A DNA stretch of 5,914 bases from Sutterella sp. (lineage in GTDB: Bacteria; Pseudomonadota; Gammaproteobacteria; Burkholderiales; Burkholderiaceae_F). Location: positions 1 through 5,914 of the forward strand of contig DNLN01000090.1 of the NCBI GenBank assembly GCA_003488465.1. Reading direction: 5' to 3'. The translations under genes and the position numbers were made by a program. A model generated the notes under the pieces. It was not told the origin of the DNA. It searched no databases and saw only the letters and a list, made by a program, of their open reading frames with translations. Shown one piece after another: positions 1-5,914 of the stretch (the stretch's first letter is position 1; every line of letters begins with the position of its first letter).

Positions 1-37
1 TGCATAAATGCAGAGGTTTCCGCGCCTAATCGAATCT

Positions 38-1105
38 ATGAAATACGCAACCGATGACGTCCGCATCAAGGAAATCCGCGAGCTCGCGCCGCCCGCACAC
101 CTCATTCATGAATTTCCGTGCGGAGAAGTCGCGAGCGCCACGGTGCACCGCTGCCGCTCGGCCTGCCACGCGATCCTGCACGGCGAGGACGACCGCATGA
201 TGGTGATCGTCGGCCCATGCTCGATCCATGATCCCAAGGCCGCCCGCGAGTACGCAGAGCGCCTTGCCAAGGTGCGCCACAGGCTTCTGCCCGAGCTCGA
301 GATCATCATGCGCGTGTACTTTGAAAAGCCCCGCACGACGGTGGGCTGGAAGGGCCTCATCAACGATCCGGATCTTGACGGATCATGCCGCATCAACCAC
401 GGACTGCGGATTGCCCGCGAACTCATCCTTGACATCAACTGCATGGATCTGCCGACCGGAGTCGAGTACCTCGACATGATCACGCCGCAGTACATCGCCG
501 ATCTGGTGAGCTGGGGCGCAATCGGCGCCCGGACAACGGAATCCCAGGTGCACCGCGAGCTCGCGAGCGGCCTTTCCTGCCCGGTGGGCTTCAAGAACGG
601 CACGAACGGCAATGTGAAGATCGCCGTCGATGCGATCGGCGCCGCCGAACACCCGCACAAATTCCTCTCGGTCACCAAGGGAGGCATCTCCGCCATTGTC
701 ACGACAAGCGGAAACAACGACTGCCACGTGATTCTGCGCGGCGGAAAGGAGCCCAATTACGATGCGGCAAGCGTAGCCGCCGCCCAAGAGCTCCTTCGCA
801 AGGCCGGACACCGCGAGAACATCATGATCGACGCCTCGCATTCCAACTCCCGCAAGATCTGCAGCAATCAGATCAAGGTGGTCGAGAATATCTGCGAGCA
901 GGTTGCATCCGGCAACAACGCCATCTGCGGCGTCATGATCGAATCGAACCTCGTCGAGGGCCGCCAGGACATCCAGTTCGAGCAGCCGCTCGTGTACGGG
1001 CAGTCCGTCACCGACGCCTGCATCGGGTGGGATGACACCGTCAAGGTGCTCGAAGCGCTTGCCAAGGCCGTGCGCGACAGAAGAAGCCGCAACGCGGACG
1101 CCTGA
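38..1105 (+). CDS. aroG: 3-deoxy-7-phosphoheptulonate (DAHP) synthase, AroG-type class I
   Basis: Cytoplasmic enzyme that condenses phosphoenolpyruvate with erythrose 4-phosphate to DAHP, the committed first step of the shikimate pathway. Translation gives 355 aa. The start at 38 (MKYATDDVRIKEI) is preferred over an in-frame ATG at 8, because it puts every key residue at its E. coli AroG number: metal ligands C61, H268, E302, D326; substrate residues R92, K97, R165, K186, R234. Hallmarks seen are GPCSIHDP (59-66), KPRTTVGWKG (97-106), GARTTESQ (163-170) and LRGGKEPNY (233-241). Residues that line the Phe feedback site in E. coli AroG are also present (D6, D7, D146, P150, Q151, S180, F209, V221), so a Phe-sensitive isozyme is inferred. 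No clear ribosome-binding site precedes position 38, and the promoter lies outside the window. It converges on tgt with a stem-loop between them. Confidence 0.96.
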   Translation: MKYATDDVRIKEIRELAPPAHLIHEFPCGEVASATVHRCRSACHAILHGEDDRMMVIVGPCSIHDPKAAREYAERLAKVRHRLLPELEIIMRVYFEKPRTTVGWKGLINDPDLDGSCRINHGLRIARELILDINCMDLPTGVEYLDMITPQYIADLVSWGAIGARTTESQVHRELASGLSCPVGFKNGTNGNVKIAVDAIGAAEHPHKFLSVTKGGISAIVTTSGNNDCHVILRGGKEPNYDAASVAAAQELLRKAGHRENIMIDASHSNSRKICSNQIKVVENICEQVASGNNAICGVMIESNLVEGRQDIQFEQPLVYGQSVTDACIGWDDTVKVLEALAKAVRDRRSRNADA

Positions 1106-1120
1106 TTCGACCATTCATCC

Positions 1121-1148
1121 GCCTGAAACGGGAAGTCCCGTTTCAGGC
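1121..1148. terminator. Perfect 12-bp stem-loop between convergent aroG and tgt, probable bidirectional terminator
   Basis: Arms 1121-1132 (GCCTGAAACGGG) and 1137-1148 (CCCGTTTCAGGC) are exact reverse complements around the tetraloop AAGT. The hairpin starts 15 nt after the aroG stop and ends 13 nt beyond the tgt stop, filling the 56-bp convergent gap. Neither side has a real T-tract (ATTGCTGGTT follows on the + strand, GGATGAATGG on the - strand). It is therefore either a weak intrinsic terminator serving both genes or a protective 3'-end hairpin left by another termination mode. Confidence 0.7.
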
Positions 1149-1161
1149 ATTGCTGGTTGCG

Positions 1162-2298
<1,137 letters not shown>

Positions 2299-3372
2299 TC
2301 ACTCCTTTTGGGGGTTGGGCAACTCAAAAAAGCAGGCGTCACCGTAACTGAAAAACCGATATTTCTCTTCAATTGCATGCCGGTAGGCTTGCAGAACCCG
2401 ATCCCGCCCGACGATGGCGGAGACAAGCATCACAAGCGTTGACTTCGGCAGATGGAAGTTCGTGATCATCACGTCGATGATGTTGAAGTGGTAGCCAGGC
2501 GCAATGAAAAGCTGCGTGTCCATCGAACCCGCGGCAATGACGCCGGGACCGGTGGAGGCGCTCTCAAGCGCCCGAAGGCTCGTCGAGCCCACGGCGATCA
2601 CGCGTCGCCCCTCGCGCTTTGCGCGGTTCACTGCTTCGGCGGTTTCTTCGCTCACCGTAAGGATCTCCGCATGCATCACGTGCTCGGCGAGATTCTCTTC
2701 GCGCACGGGCTGGAAGGTGCCCGCACCGACGTGAAGCGTGAGAAAGGTCTCTTCGACCCCCATGTCCTTTAAGTCGGCAAGGAGCTCTTCGGAGAAATGG
2801 AGCCCGGCGGTCGGCGCCGCCACGGCGCCCGGGTGCTTCGCATACACCGTCTGATAGCGCCCCTCGTCCTTCTTGTCCGCGGCACGCTCGATGTAGGGCG
2901 GCAACGGCACGTTGCCGCAGCGGTCAAGGACATCGAGCACGGGCTCATCAAACTCCAGGCAGAAGAACTCGCCCTGGCGGCCCGTCACCGTGCACCAGGA
3001 TTCTCGGCCATCTGCCGTAAAGCAGAGGCGCCCTCCGGCTTTCGGGGACTTGCTCGCGCGGATCATGCTGATCGCAGTCTTTTCGCCCGTCACGCGCTCA
3101 ATCATCGCCTCGATGGCGCCGCCCGTTTCCTTGCGGCCAAGGAGCCTCGCCTTGATGACGCGGGTGTTGTTCATGACGAGGAGGTCTCCGGGCCGAAGGA
3201 GTTTTTTCACATCCGTGAAATGCAAATCCTCGATCACAGAGTCCGTGACGTGGAGCAGCCGCGAGGCGGTGCGCTCTTCAAGGGGAAATTGGGCAATCAG
3301 CTCCTGCGGCAGATCAAAGTCGTAGTCGGAGAGCTTCTGCCCCTCAAGATATTTGGGATGAACTTCAAACAT
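2299..3372 (-). CDS. queA: S-adenosylmethionine:tRNA ribosyltransferase-isomerase
   Basis: Transfers and isomerises the ribosyl part of S-adenosylmethionine onto preQ1-34 in tRNA, giving epoxyqueuosine, the step after Tgt. The 357-aa product (E. coli has 356) shows the family motifs: NNTRV (68-72), PLPPYI (156-161), YQTVYAKHPGAVAAPTAG (173-190), LHVGAGTFQPV (213-223), VGSTSLRALES (261-271), TNFHLPKSTLVMLVSA (304-319) and EEKYRFFSYGDA (335-346). The N-terminus has about 12 residues (MFEVHPKYLEGQ) before the point that aligns with the E. coli start (KLSDYDFDLP). No ATG, GTG or TTG occurs closer, so the ATG at 3372 stands, although no good Shine-Dalgarno sequence precedes it. It is the first gene of a queA-tgt operon. 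Confidence 0.97.
   Translation of the reverse strand: MFEVHPKYLEGQKLSDYDFDLPQELIAQFPLEERTASRLLHVTDSVIEDLHFTDVKKLLRPGDLLVMNNTRVIKARLLGRKETGGAIEAMIERVTGEKTAISMIRASKSPKAGGRLCFTADGRESWCTVTGRQGEFFCLEFDEPVLDVLDRCGNVPLPPYIERAADKKDEGRYQTVYAKHPGAVAAPTAGLHFSEELLADLKDMGVEETFLTLHVGAGTFQPVREENLAEHVMHAEILTVSEETAEAVNRAKREGRRVIAVGSTSLRALESASTGPGVIAAGSMDTQLFIAPGYHFNIIDVMITNFHLPKSTLVMLVSAIVGRDRVLQAYRHAIEEKYRFFSYGDACFFELPNPQKE
2302..2307 (-). promoter_or_regulatory. Ribosome-binding site of tgt, inside the 3' end of queA
   Basis: On the minus strand, AAGGAG is the last two sense codons of queA (Lys-Glu), followed by TGA GTG ATG. The 6-nt spacing to the ATG at 2295 decides the tgt start. The arrangement suggests that ribosomes finishing queA re-initiate at tgt. 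Confidence 0.8.
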
Positions 3373-3409
3373 GATATGGCTTTACAGGCCAAGGAATGGA
3401 AAGTGCCGC

Positions 3410-3438
3410 ATTGTACTGCATCCACCGACACACTCGGC
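3410..3438 (-). promoter_or_regulatory. Weak candidate promoter for queA-tgt
   Basis: On the minus strand a TACAAT hexamer (3415-3410) matches the -10 consensus at five of six positions and would start transcription near 3403, about 30 nt before queA. The expected -35 place (3438-3433, GCCGAG) is a poor match, so the promoter may be weak or activator-dependent. The TTACAAA repeat at 3452-3468 would lie at about -49 to -65 from this start. Confidence 0.3.
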
Positions 3439-3451
3439 TGAGCCCAGTCTG

Positions 3452-3468
3452 TTACAAATGCTTACAAA
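3452..3468. repeat. Tandem direct repeat TTACAAA-N3-TTACAAA, possible regulator site
   Basis: Two exact TTACAAA copies (3452-3458 and 3462-3468) are separated by TGC, giving a 10-bp period, one helical turn. Direct repeats with about one-turn spacing are typical of OmpR/PhoB-family response-regulator sites. The repeat lies about 53-70 bp upstream of the predicted sRNA start and about 49-65 bp upstream of the predicted queA start, so it could serve either. No particular regulator can be named from sequence alone. Confidence 0.4.
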
Positions 3469-3485
3469 CAATCCGATAAACGCGA

Positions 3486-3514
3486 TTGCGAATCATTCTC
3501 ATTTGGCTTAAGAT
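3486..3514 (+). promoter_or_regulatory. Sigma-70-type promoter of the predicted small RNA
   Basis: The -35 element TTGCGA (3486-3491, four of six) and -10 element TAAGAT (3509-3514, four of six, with the key T1, A2 and T6 present) are separated by exactly 17 bp. The predicted start is near 3521. The Fur box covers the end of the -35 element and half the spacer, where bound repressor would block RNA polymerase. Confidence 0.5.
3487..3501. promoter_or_regulatory. Predicted Fur box
   Basis: TGCGAATCATTCTCA matches the 7-1-7 Fur inverted-repeat consensus TGATAAT-N-ATTATCA at 11 of 14 specified positions. The half-sites TGCGAAT and TGAGAAT (opposite strand) differ by one base. It sits on the -35/spacer of the + strand promoter, as expected of iron-dependent repression. 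It is about 115 bp from the queA start codon, so control of queA is less likely. Confidence 0.6.
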
Positions 3515-3520
3515 TCCACG

Positions 3521-3682
3521 CAACTGAGAGATGCAGAGTTGTCATCAAGCGGCGTCAATGGGGTCGATGCCGGACAGCCCTGAAGCCCAATTCCTCCGTT
3601 TTCTCCTGCGGATACGGGCACCAGTCTCTTGGGGTTCTCTGTTGCGGCTTCGGAGTTTCAGGCGCTCCGAAGCCGCTTTTTT
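3521..3682 (+). ncRNA. Predicted Fur-regulated small RNA, about 160 nt
   Basis: This stretch is framed by its own promoter with a Fur box and by a strong intrinsic terminator, with no credible protein gene between. The only long + frame, from ATG 3531, has no ribosome-binding site and runs through the terminator into the next gene. Visible RNA features are a possible 6-bp hairpin (3551-3556 with 3566-3571), a C/U-rich run with TTCCTCC and TTTTCTCCT (3591-3607), which CCCAA (3586-3590) pairing with TTGGG (3629-3633) could hold in a loop, and a terminator hairpin with a U tail of the kind Hfq binds. By analogy with RyhB, PrrF, NrrF and BrrF it would be made under iron limitation and repress mRNAs of iron-using proteins. 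That role is inference; no known sRNA family was recognised by sequence. The alternative is an attenuated leader of the downstream gene. Confidence 0.5.
3644..3682 (+). terminator. Strong rho-independent terminator
   Basis: Arms 3644-3655 (GCGGCTTCGGAG) and 3665-3676 (CTCCGAAGCCGC) form a perfect 12-bp G+C-rich stem with a 9-nt loop. They are followed directly by TTTTTT (3677-3682) and then CTTC. There is no T-tract on the other strand, so it works in the + direction only. No protein gene upstream on this strand needs it, since the nearest + gene ends at 1105. This is a main argument for an RNA gene at 3521-3682. Confidence 0.9.
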
Positions 3683-3715
3683 CTTCTCCGTCTTGATCGT
3701 TGCCGAATCGCCAAA

Positions 3716-3744
3716 GTCACCGTTCTTCGCCCTCAGGCTACAAT
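3716..3744 (+). promoter_or_regulatory. Candidate promoter of the UPF0126 gene
   Basis: TACAAT at 3739-3744 matches the -10 consensus at five of six positions. A weak -35 (GTCACC, 3716-3721, three of six) lies 17 bp upstream. The predicted start near 3751 leaves a leader of about 22 nt with only a poor ribosome-binding site (CGGA, 3761-3764). Its place after the terminator suggests independent transcription from the sRNA. Confidence 0.4.
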
Positions 3745-3772
3745 CCGGCGCACCAATTCTCGGACCCTTTAC

Positions 3773-4423
3773 ATGGAAATCGACTTTCTCACCCTCGCCG
3801 ACTTCATCGGCATCCTGGCGTTTGCCTTTGCCGGCATCCTTGCCGCTGACGGCAAGAAGGTCGACCCGGTCGGCGTCTTCGTGATGGCCTTCACGACCGC
3901 CTTCGGCGGCGGCCTTGTGCGTGACGTCATCATTGACAACCGCCCCTTCTACTGGATCGCCCATGAGGAATACGTGTGGATGACGCTCATCCTCGCGGCC
4001 TTTGCGCCGACGGTGATCCGGCACTTCCGGCGATTCTTCCCCTACTCAGCGTTCATCTGGTCGGATGCGATCGGACTGGGGTTCTTCTCAGCAGGCGGCA
4101 CAGCGCTTTCCATTGAAGCGGGAATGCCGATGCTTCCGGCAACGATGCTCGGCGTGTGCACGGGCGTTTTCGGCGGCCTCGTGCGCGACGTGTTCCTCAA
4201 TCAGGTGCCGCTCGTGCTCTCGGACCGCCAGCCCTATGCCTCGGCCGCATTTGCCGGTTGCTGGCTCTACCTCTTCATGCTTTGGTTTGACGTCGACAGC
4301 ACCGCCGCAATCTGGATCTCCACGGCCTTCATCGTGGCCGTGCGCATGTTCTGCTGGTACAAGCGCCTCAACATCGTCACATACGGCGACGCACAGGATG
4401 CGGACGGCACGCTCAGAAGTTAA
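3773..4423 (+). CDS. UPF0126 / TRIC-like inner-membrane protein (YicG/YadS family)
   Basis: A 216-aa, strongly hydrophobic protein with about six to seven membrane segments, close in length to E. coli YicG (205 aa). It is an internal duplication: two copies of the Pfam Gly_transporter (UPF0126) unit. The first is centred on residues 14-55 with GGGLVRDV (45-52), the second on 100-150 with FGGLVRDV (133-140). The family is structurally related to trimeric intracellular cation (TRIC) channels, and E. coli YicG has been linked to glycine transport; the substrate here cannot be told. The ATG at 3773 (MEIDFLTLADFIG) is chosen because upstream in-frame sequence crosses the terminator and is not hydrophobic. 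The C-terminus is a short polar tail. Its stop overlaps that of ampG. Confidence 0.9.
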   Translation: MEIDFLTLADFIGILAFAFAGILAADGKKVDPVGVFVMAFTTAFGGGLVRDVIIDNRPFYWIAHEEYVWMTLILAAFAPTVIRHFRRFFPYSAFIWSDAIGLGFFSAGGTALSIEAGMPMLPATMLGVCTGVFGGLVRDVFLNQVPLVLSDRQPYASAAFAGCWLYLFMLWFDVDSTAAIWISTAFIVAVRMFCWYKRLNIVTYGDAQDADGTLRS

Positions 4424-5763
4424 TCCGCAGGGCGCGCGGCTACGCGCTCAAGCATTCTCTTTTTGGCGACGCCCGCGATCACCACGAGCACCAGCACGGG
4501 GATTCCCAGACACGCCGTGCCGATGAAGAAGTTCCCGAACCCAACGGCTTCCACGGCAACCCCGGAAAATCCCGCGAGGAACTTCGGCAGCAGAAGCATC
4601 ACCGAGCTAAAGAGCGCATACTGCGTTGCCGAATACGCCGAGTTCGTTAATCCCGAGAGATACGCAACGAACGCCGCAGACGCGAGTCCCCCCGCAAGAT
4701 TGTCCGCACTCACGGTGAAGATGAGGAACGTCACGTCGTGTCCGATTCCGGCGAGCACGGAAAAGAGGATGTTGGTCGCCGCCGAGAGCAGCCCACCGAG
4801 AAAGAGCGTCTTCAGCACTCCGATCTTTGCCGTCACGACGCCGCCCACGAGTGCGCCAACAAGCGTCATGATGACGCCGAAGACCTTGGTGACCGCGGCA
4901 ACCTCCTCCTTGGTAAAGCCCAGATCCCGATAGAAGGGATTGGCCATCACGCCCATCACGATGTCGCTTACGCGATAGGTGGCAATGAGCGCGAGCACCG
5001 CTAGCGCCCACCATCCGAACCGGCCGAAGAATTCGACGAACGGCCGCACGGCGGCGTCATAAAACCAGGCCTTCAATCCCACAAAGGGCGCGGGCTTCAC
5101 GCTCCGCACGGGCTCGGGACTCACGAGCACGGCTATGATGCCGACCGCCATGCTCGCAGCCATTACGCCGTAGGCGATCTTCCAGGCAGGCAACCCCGCC
5201 GCCTCGGCGCCCGCAGCGATCGCAAGCGCCCCCGCTCCCGACCAGATCATGGCGATGCGGTACCCCATCTGATAGGTGGCGGCGTACGCCGCCTGCTTGC
5301 TCTCTTCGCCGCTCTCGATACGGAAGGCATCGAGGGCAATATCCTGCGTCGCACCGAAAAACGCCGTCCCTAGCGCGCACAGCGCCATCAGCTCAAGATG
5401 CTCGGCAGGGTTTGTGAGTGCCATACCGGTCAGGGTGCAGACGAGCCCCGCCTGCGCCAGCAAAAGCCACGATCTGCGCCGCCCCAGCCAGCGCGTGAGA
5501 AGCGGAATCGGCAGCCGGTCCACAAGCGGCGCCCACACCCACTTGAACCCCCAGCAGAGCCCCACCCAGCTCATAAATCCGATGGTCTTGAGATCTACGC
5601 CGCTTTCGCGCAGCCAGAAGGAGAGCGTGCCAAACACCAAAAGGAGAGGCAGCCCCGAGGAGAAGCCGAGAAACAGCATCCGAACGGCCTCGGCCTCGCG
5701 GTACACCGCAAAAGCACTGAAGATCCCCTTACCTTCCTTTTTCTCCTGATTTCCTTCACTCAT
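4420..5763 (-). CDS. ampG: AmpG-family muropeptide permease (major facilitator superfamily)
   Basis: Inner-membrane importer expected to bring GlcNAc-anhydroMurNAc and its peptides into the cytoplasm for cell-wall recycling; in some bacteria this also feeds AmpR-controlled beta-lactamase induction. The 447-aa product has a soluble N-terminus of about 27 residues, then an MFS core. AmpG signatures are LGFSSGLPL (32-40), DLKTIGFMSWVG (57-68), FKWVWAPLVDR (73-83), GRRRSWLL (94-101), TQDIALDAFR (139-148), VSPEP (214-218), GFTKEEV (282-288), NLAGGLASAAFVA (355-367) and YSATQYALFSS (377-387). It ends after about 12 membrane segments, shorter than E. coli AmpG (491 aa, 14 segments). The ATG at 5763 is chosen over an in-frame GTG at 5817, because it overlaps the upstream stop as ATGA and has AGGA 9 nt ahead. 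No AmpC or AmpR gene is in the window. Confidence 0.9.
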   Translation of the reverse strand: MSEGNQEKKEGKGIFSAFAVYREAEAVRMLFLGFSSGLPLLLVFGTLSFWLRESGVDLKTIGFMSWVGLCWGFKWVWAPLVDRLPIPLLTRWLGRRRSWLLLAQAGLVCTLTGMALTNPAEHLELMALCALGTAFFGATQDIALDAFRIESGEESKQAAYAATYQMGYRIAMIWSGAGALAIAAGAEAAGLPAWKIAYGVMAASMAVGIIAVLVSPEPVRSVKPAPFVGLKAWFYDAAVRPFVEFFGRFGWWALAVLALIATYRVSDIVMGVMANPFYRDLGFTKEEVAAVTKVFGVIMTLVGALVGGVVTAKIGVLKTLFLGGLLSAATNILFSVLAGIGHDVTFLIFTVSADNLAGGLASAAFVAYLSGLTNSAYSATQYALFSSVMLLLPKFLAGFSGVAVEAVGFGNFFIGTACLGIPVLVLVVIAGVAKKRMLERVAARPAD

Positions 5764-5914
5764 TGCCTGCTGTCCTGCGGATTCAGAATGACCTCGGCGC
5801 CGGAAAGCCACATCCACTTGCCTTCGGGGAGATTTCCCGGAAGTTCAAAATGCCCGAACGCAACGCGCCTTAGTGCCTCGACACGGTTCCCCGCAGCGGC
5901 AACCATCCGCTTGA
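5760..5914 (-). CDS. rsuA: RsuA-family rRNA pseudouridine synthase, C-terminal 50 residues (cut by window edge)
   Basis: The reading frame enters at the right edge and gives 50 residues, beginning KRMVAAAGNRVEALRR and ending with a TGA that overlaps the ampG start as ATGA. The order KRM-x-AA-x-GN-x-V-x2-L-x-R, then a Gly, L-P and LPEGKW is the usual C-terminal end of the RsuA/RluB/RluE family. It is closest to RsuA, which makes pseudouridine 516 in 16S rRNA; RluE or another paralogue is possible. The catalytic aspartate and any S4 domain would lie outside the window. The overlap suggests co-transcription with ampG, although the two functions (ribosome modification, wall recycling) are not obviously linked. 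Confidence 0.75.
   Translation of the reverse strand, partial: KRMVAAAGNRVEALRRVAFGHFELPGNLPEGKWMWLSGAEVILNPQDSRQ
5773..5776 (-). promoter_or_regulatory. Ribosome-binding site of ampG
   Basis: AGGA on the minus strand lies 9 nt before the ATG at 5763, inside the last codons of the upstream pseudouridine synthase gene. It helps fix the ampG start and fits translational coupling. Confidence 0.55.

Noticed and set aside
1..9. TGCATAAAT as an extended -10 promoter element for aroG
   Set aside because: Only a weak match, and any -35 would lie outside the window, so it cannot be judged.
8..37. Upstream in-frame ATG that would add 10 residues to AroG
   Set aside because: E. coli AroG begins at the residue matching position 38, and all catalytic numbers then agree; the added residues match nothing in the family.
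383..1114. A 243-codon minus-strand frame across aroG
   Set aside because: It lies opposite the fully motif-supported aroG and shows no recognisable domain.
3373..3409. A preQ1 riboswitch ahead of queA
   Set aside because: The leader is only about 30 nt in the likely transcript and shows no preQ1 aptamer pattern; such riboswitches normally control preQ1 synthesis or transport genes.
3531..3884. A 117-codon + strand reading frame starting in the sRNA region
   Set aside because: It has no ribosome-binding site, runs through the perfect terminator hairpin and ends inside the UPF0126 gene in another frame; its composition looks like chance in G+C-rich DNA.
3545..4024. A 159-codon minus-strand frame antisense to the UPF0126 start and the sRNA
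   Set aside because: Highly charged and low complexity, with no family resemblance; it overlaps a well-supported membrane protein and the terminator.
5764..5817. A GTG start at 5817 giving AmpG 18 more residues
   Set aside because: Those codons are the end of the RsuA-family gene in another frame; the ATG at 5763 with its ATGA overlap and AGGA site is the better start.

Overview
The window is a compact, roughly 60% G+C piece of bacterial chromosome. Its gene families and their wording (AroG-type DAHP synthase, QueA beginning MFEVHPKYLEG, a Fur box of the TGCGAAT/ATTCTCA type) suggest a betaproteobacterium. The order Burkholderiales is likely, possibly a gut Sutterellaceae-like lineage. That placement is inference from protein similarity recalled from memory, not a search. 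No mobile element, CRISPR array, tRNA or rRNA is visible.

Layout, left to right. (1) aroG (38-1105, +): the first enzyme of the shikimate pathway, with catalytic and Phe-site residues that fall at the E. coli AroG numbers. (2) A perfect 12-bp stem-loop (1121-1148) between aroG and the convergent tgt. (3) tgt (2295-1162, -) and queA (3372-2299, -): a two-gene queuosine operon read queA then tgt, with the tgt ribosome-binding site inside the last codons of queA. (4) A 400-bp intergenic region (3373-3772) that holds the most unusual content. It has a TTACAAA direct repeat, then a promoter (TTGCGA-N17-TAAGAT) with a Fur box on its -35 element and spacer, then about 160 nt with no convincing gene, then a textbook rho-independent terminator (12-bp perfect stem, six T). 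This is best read as a Fur-repressed small RNA gene of about 160 nt. (5) A UPF0126/TRIC-like membrane protein (YicG/YadS family, 3773-4423, +) with its own candidate promoter after the terminator. (6) ampG (5763-4420, -), a muropeptide permease that meets the previous gene tail to tail, sharing a TTAA. (7) The last 50 codons of an RsuA-family rRNA pseudouridine synthase (5914-5760, -), overlapping ampG by ATGA and so probably its operon partner.

The protein genes are housekeeping: aromatic amino acid synthesis, tRNA wobble-base modification, rRNA modification and cell-wall recycling. The candidate novel system is the iron-responsive sRNA locus between queA and the UPF0126 gene. It has a C/U-rich, anti-Shine-Dalgarno-like stretch (3591-3607) that could be its target-pairing region. 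All sRNA statements are predictions from sequence signals and need expression data to confirm.
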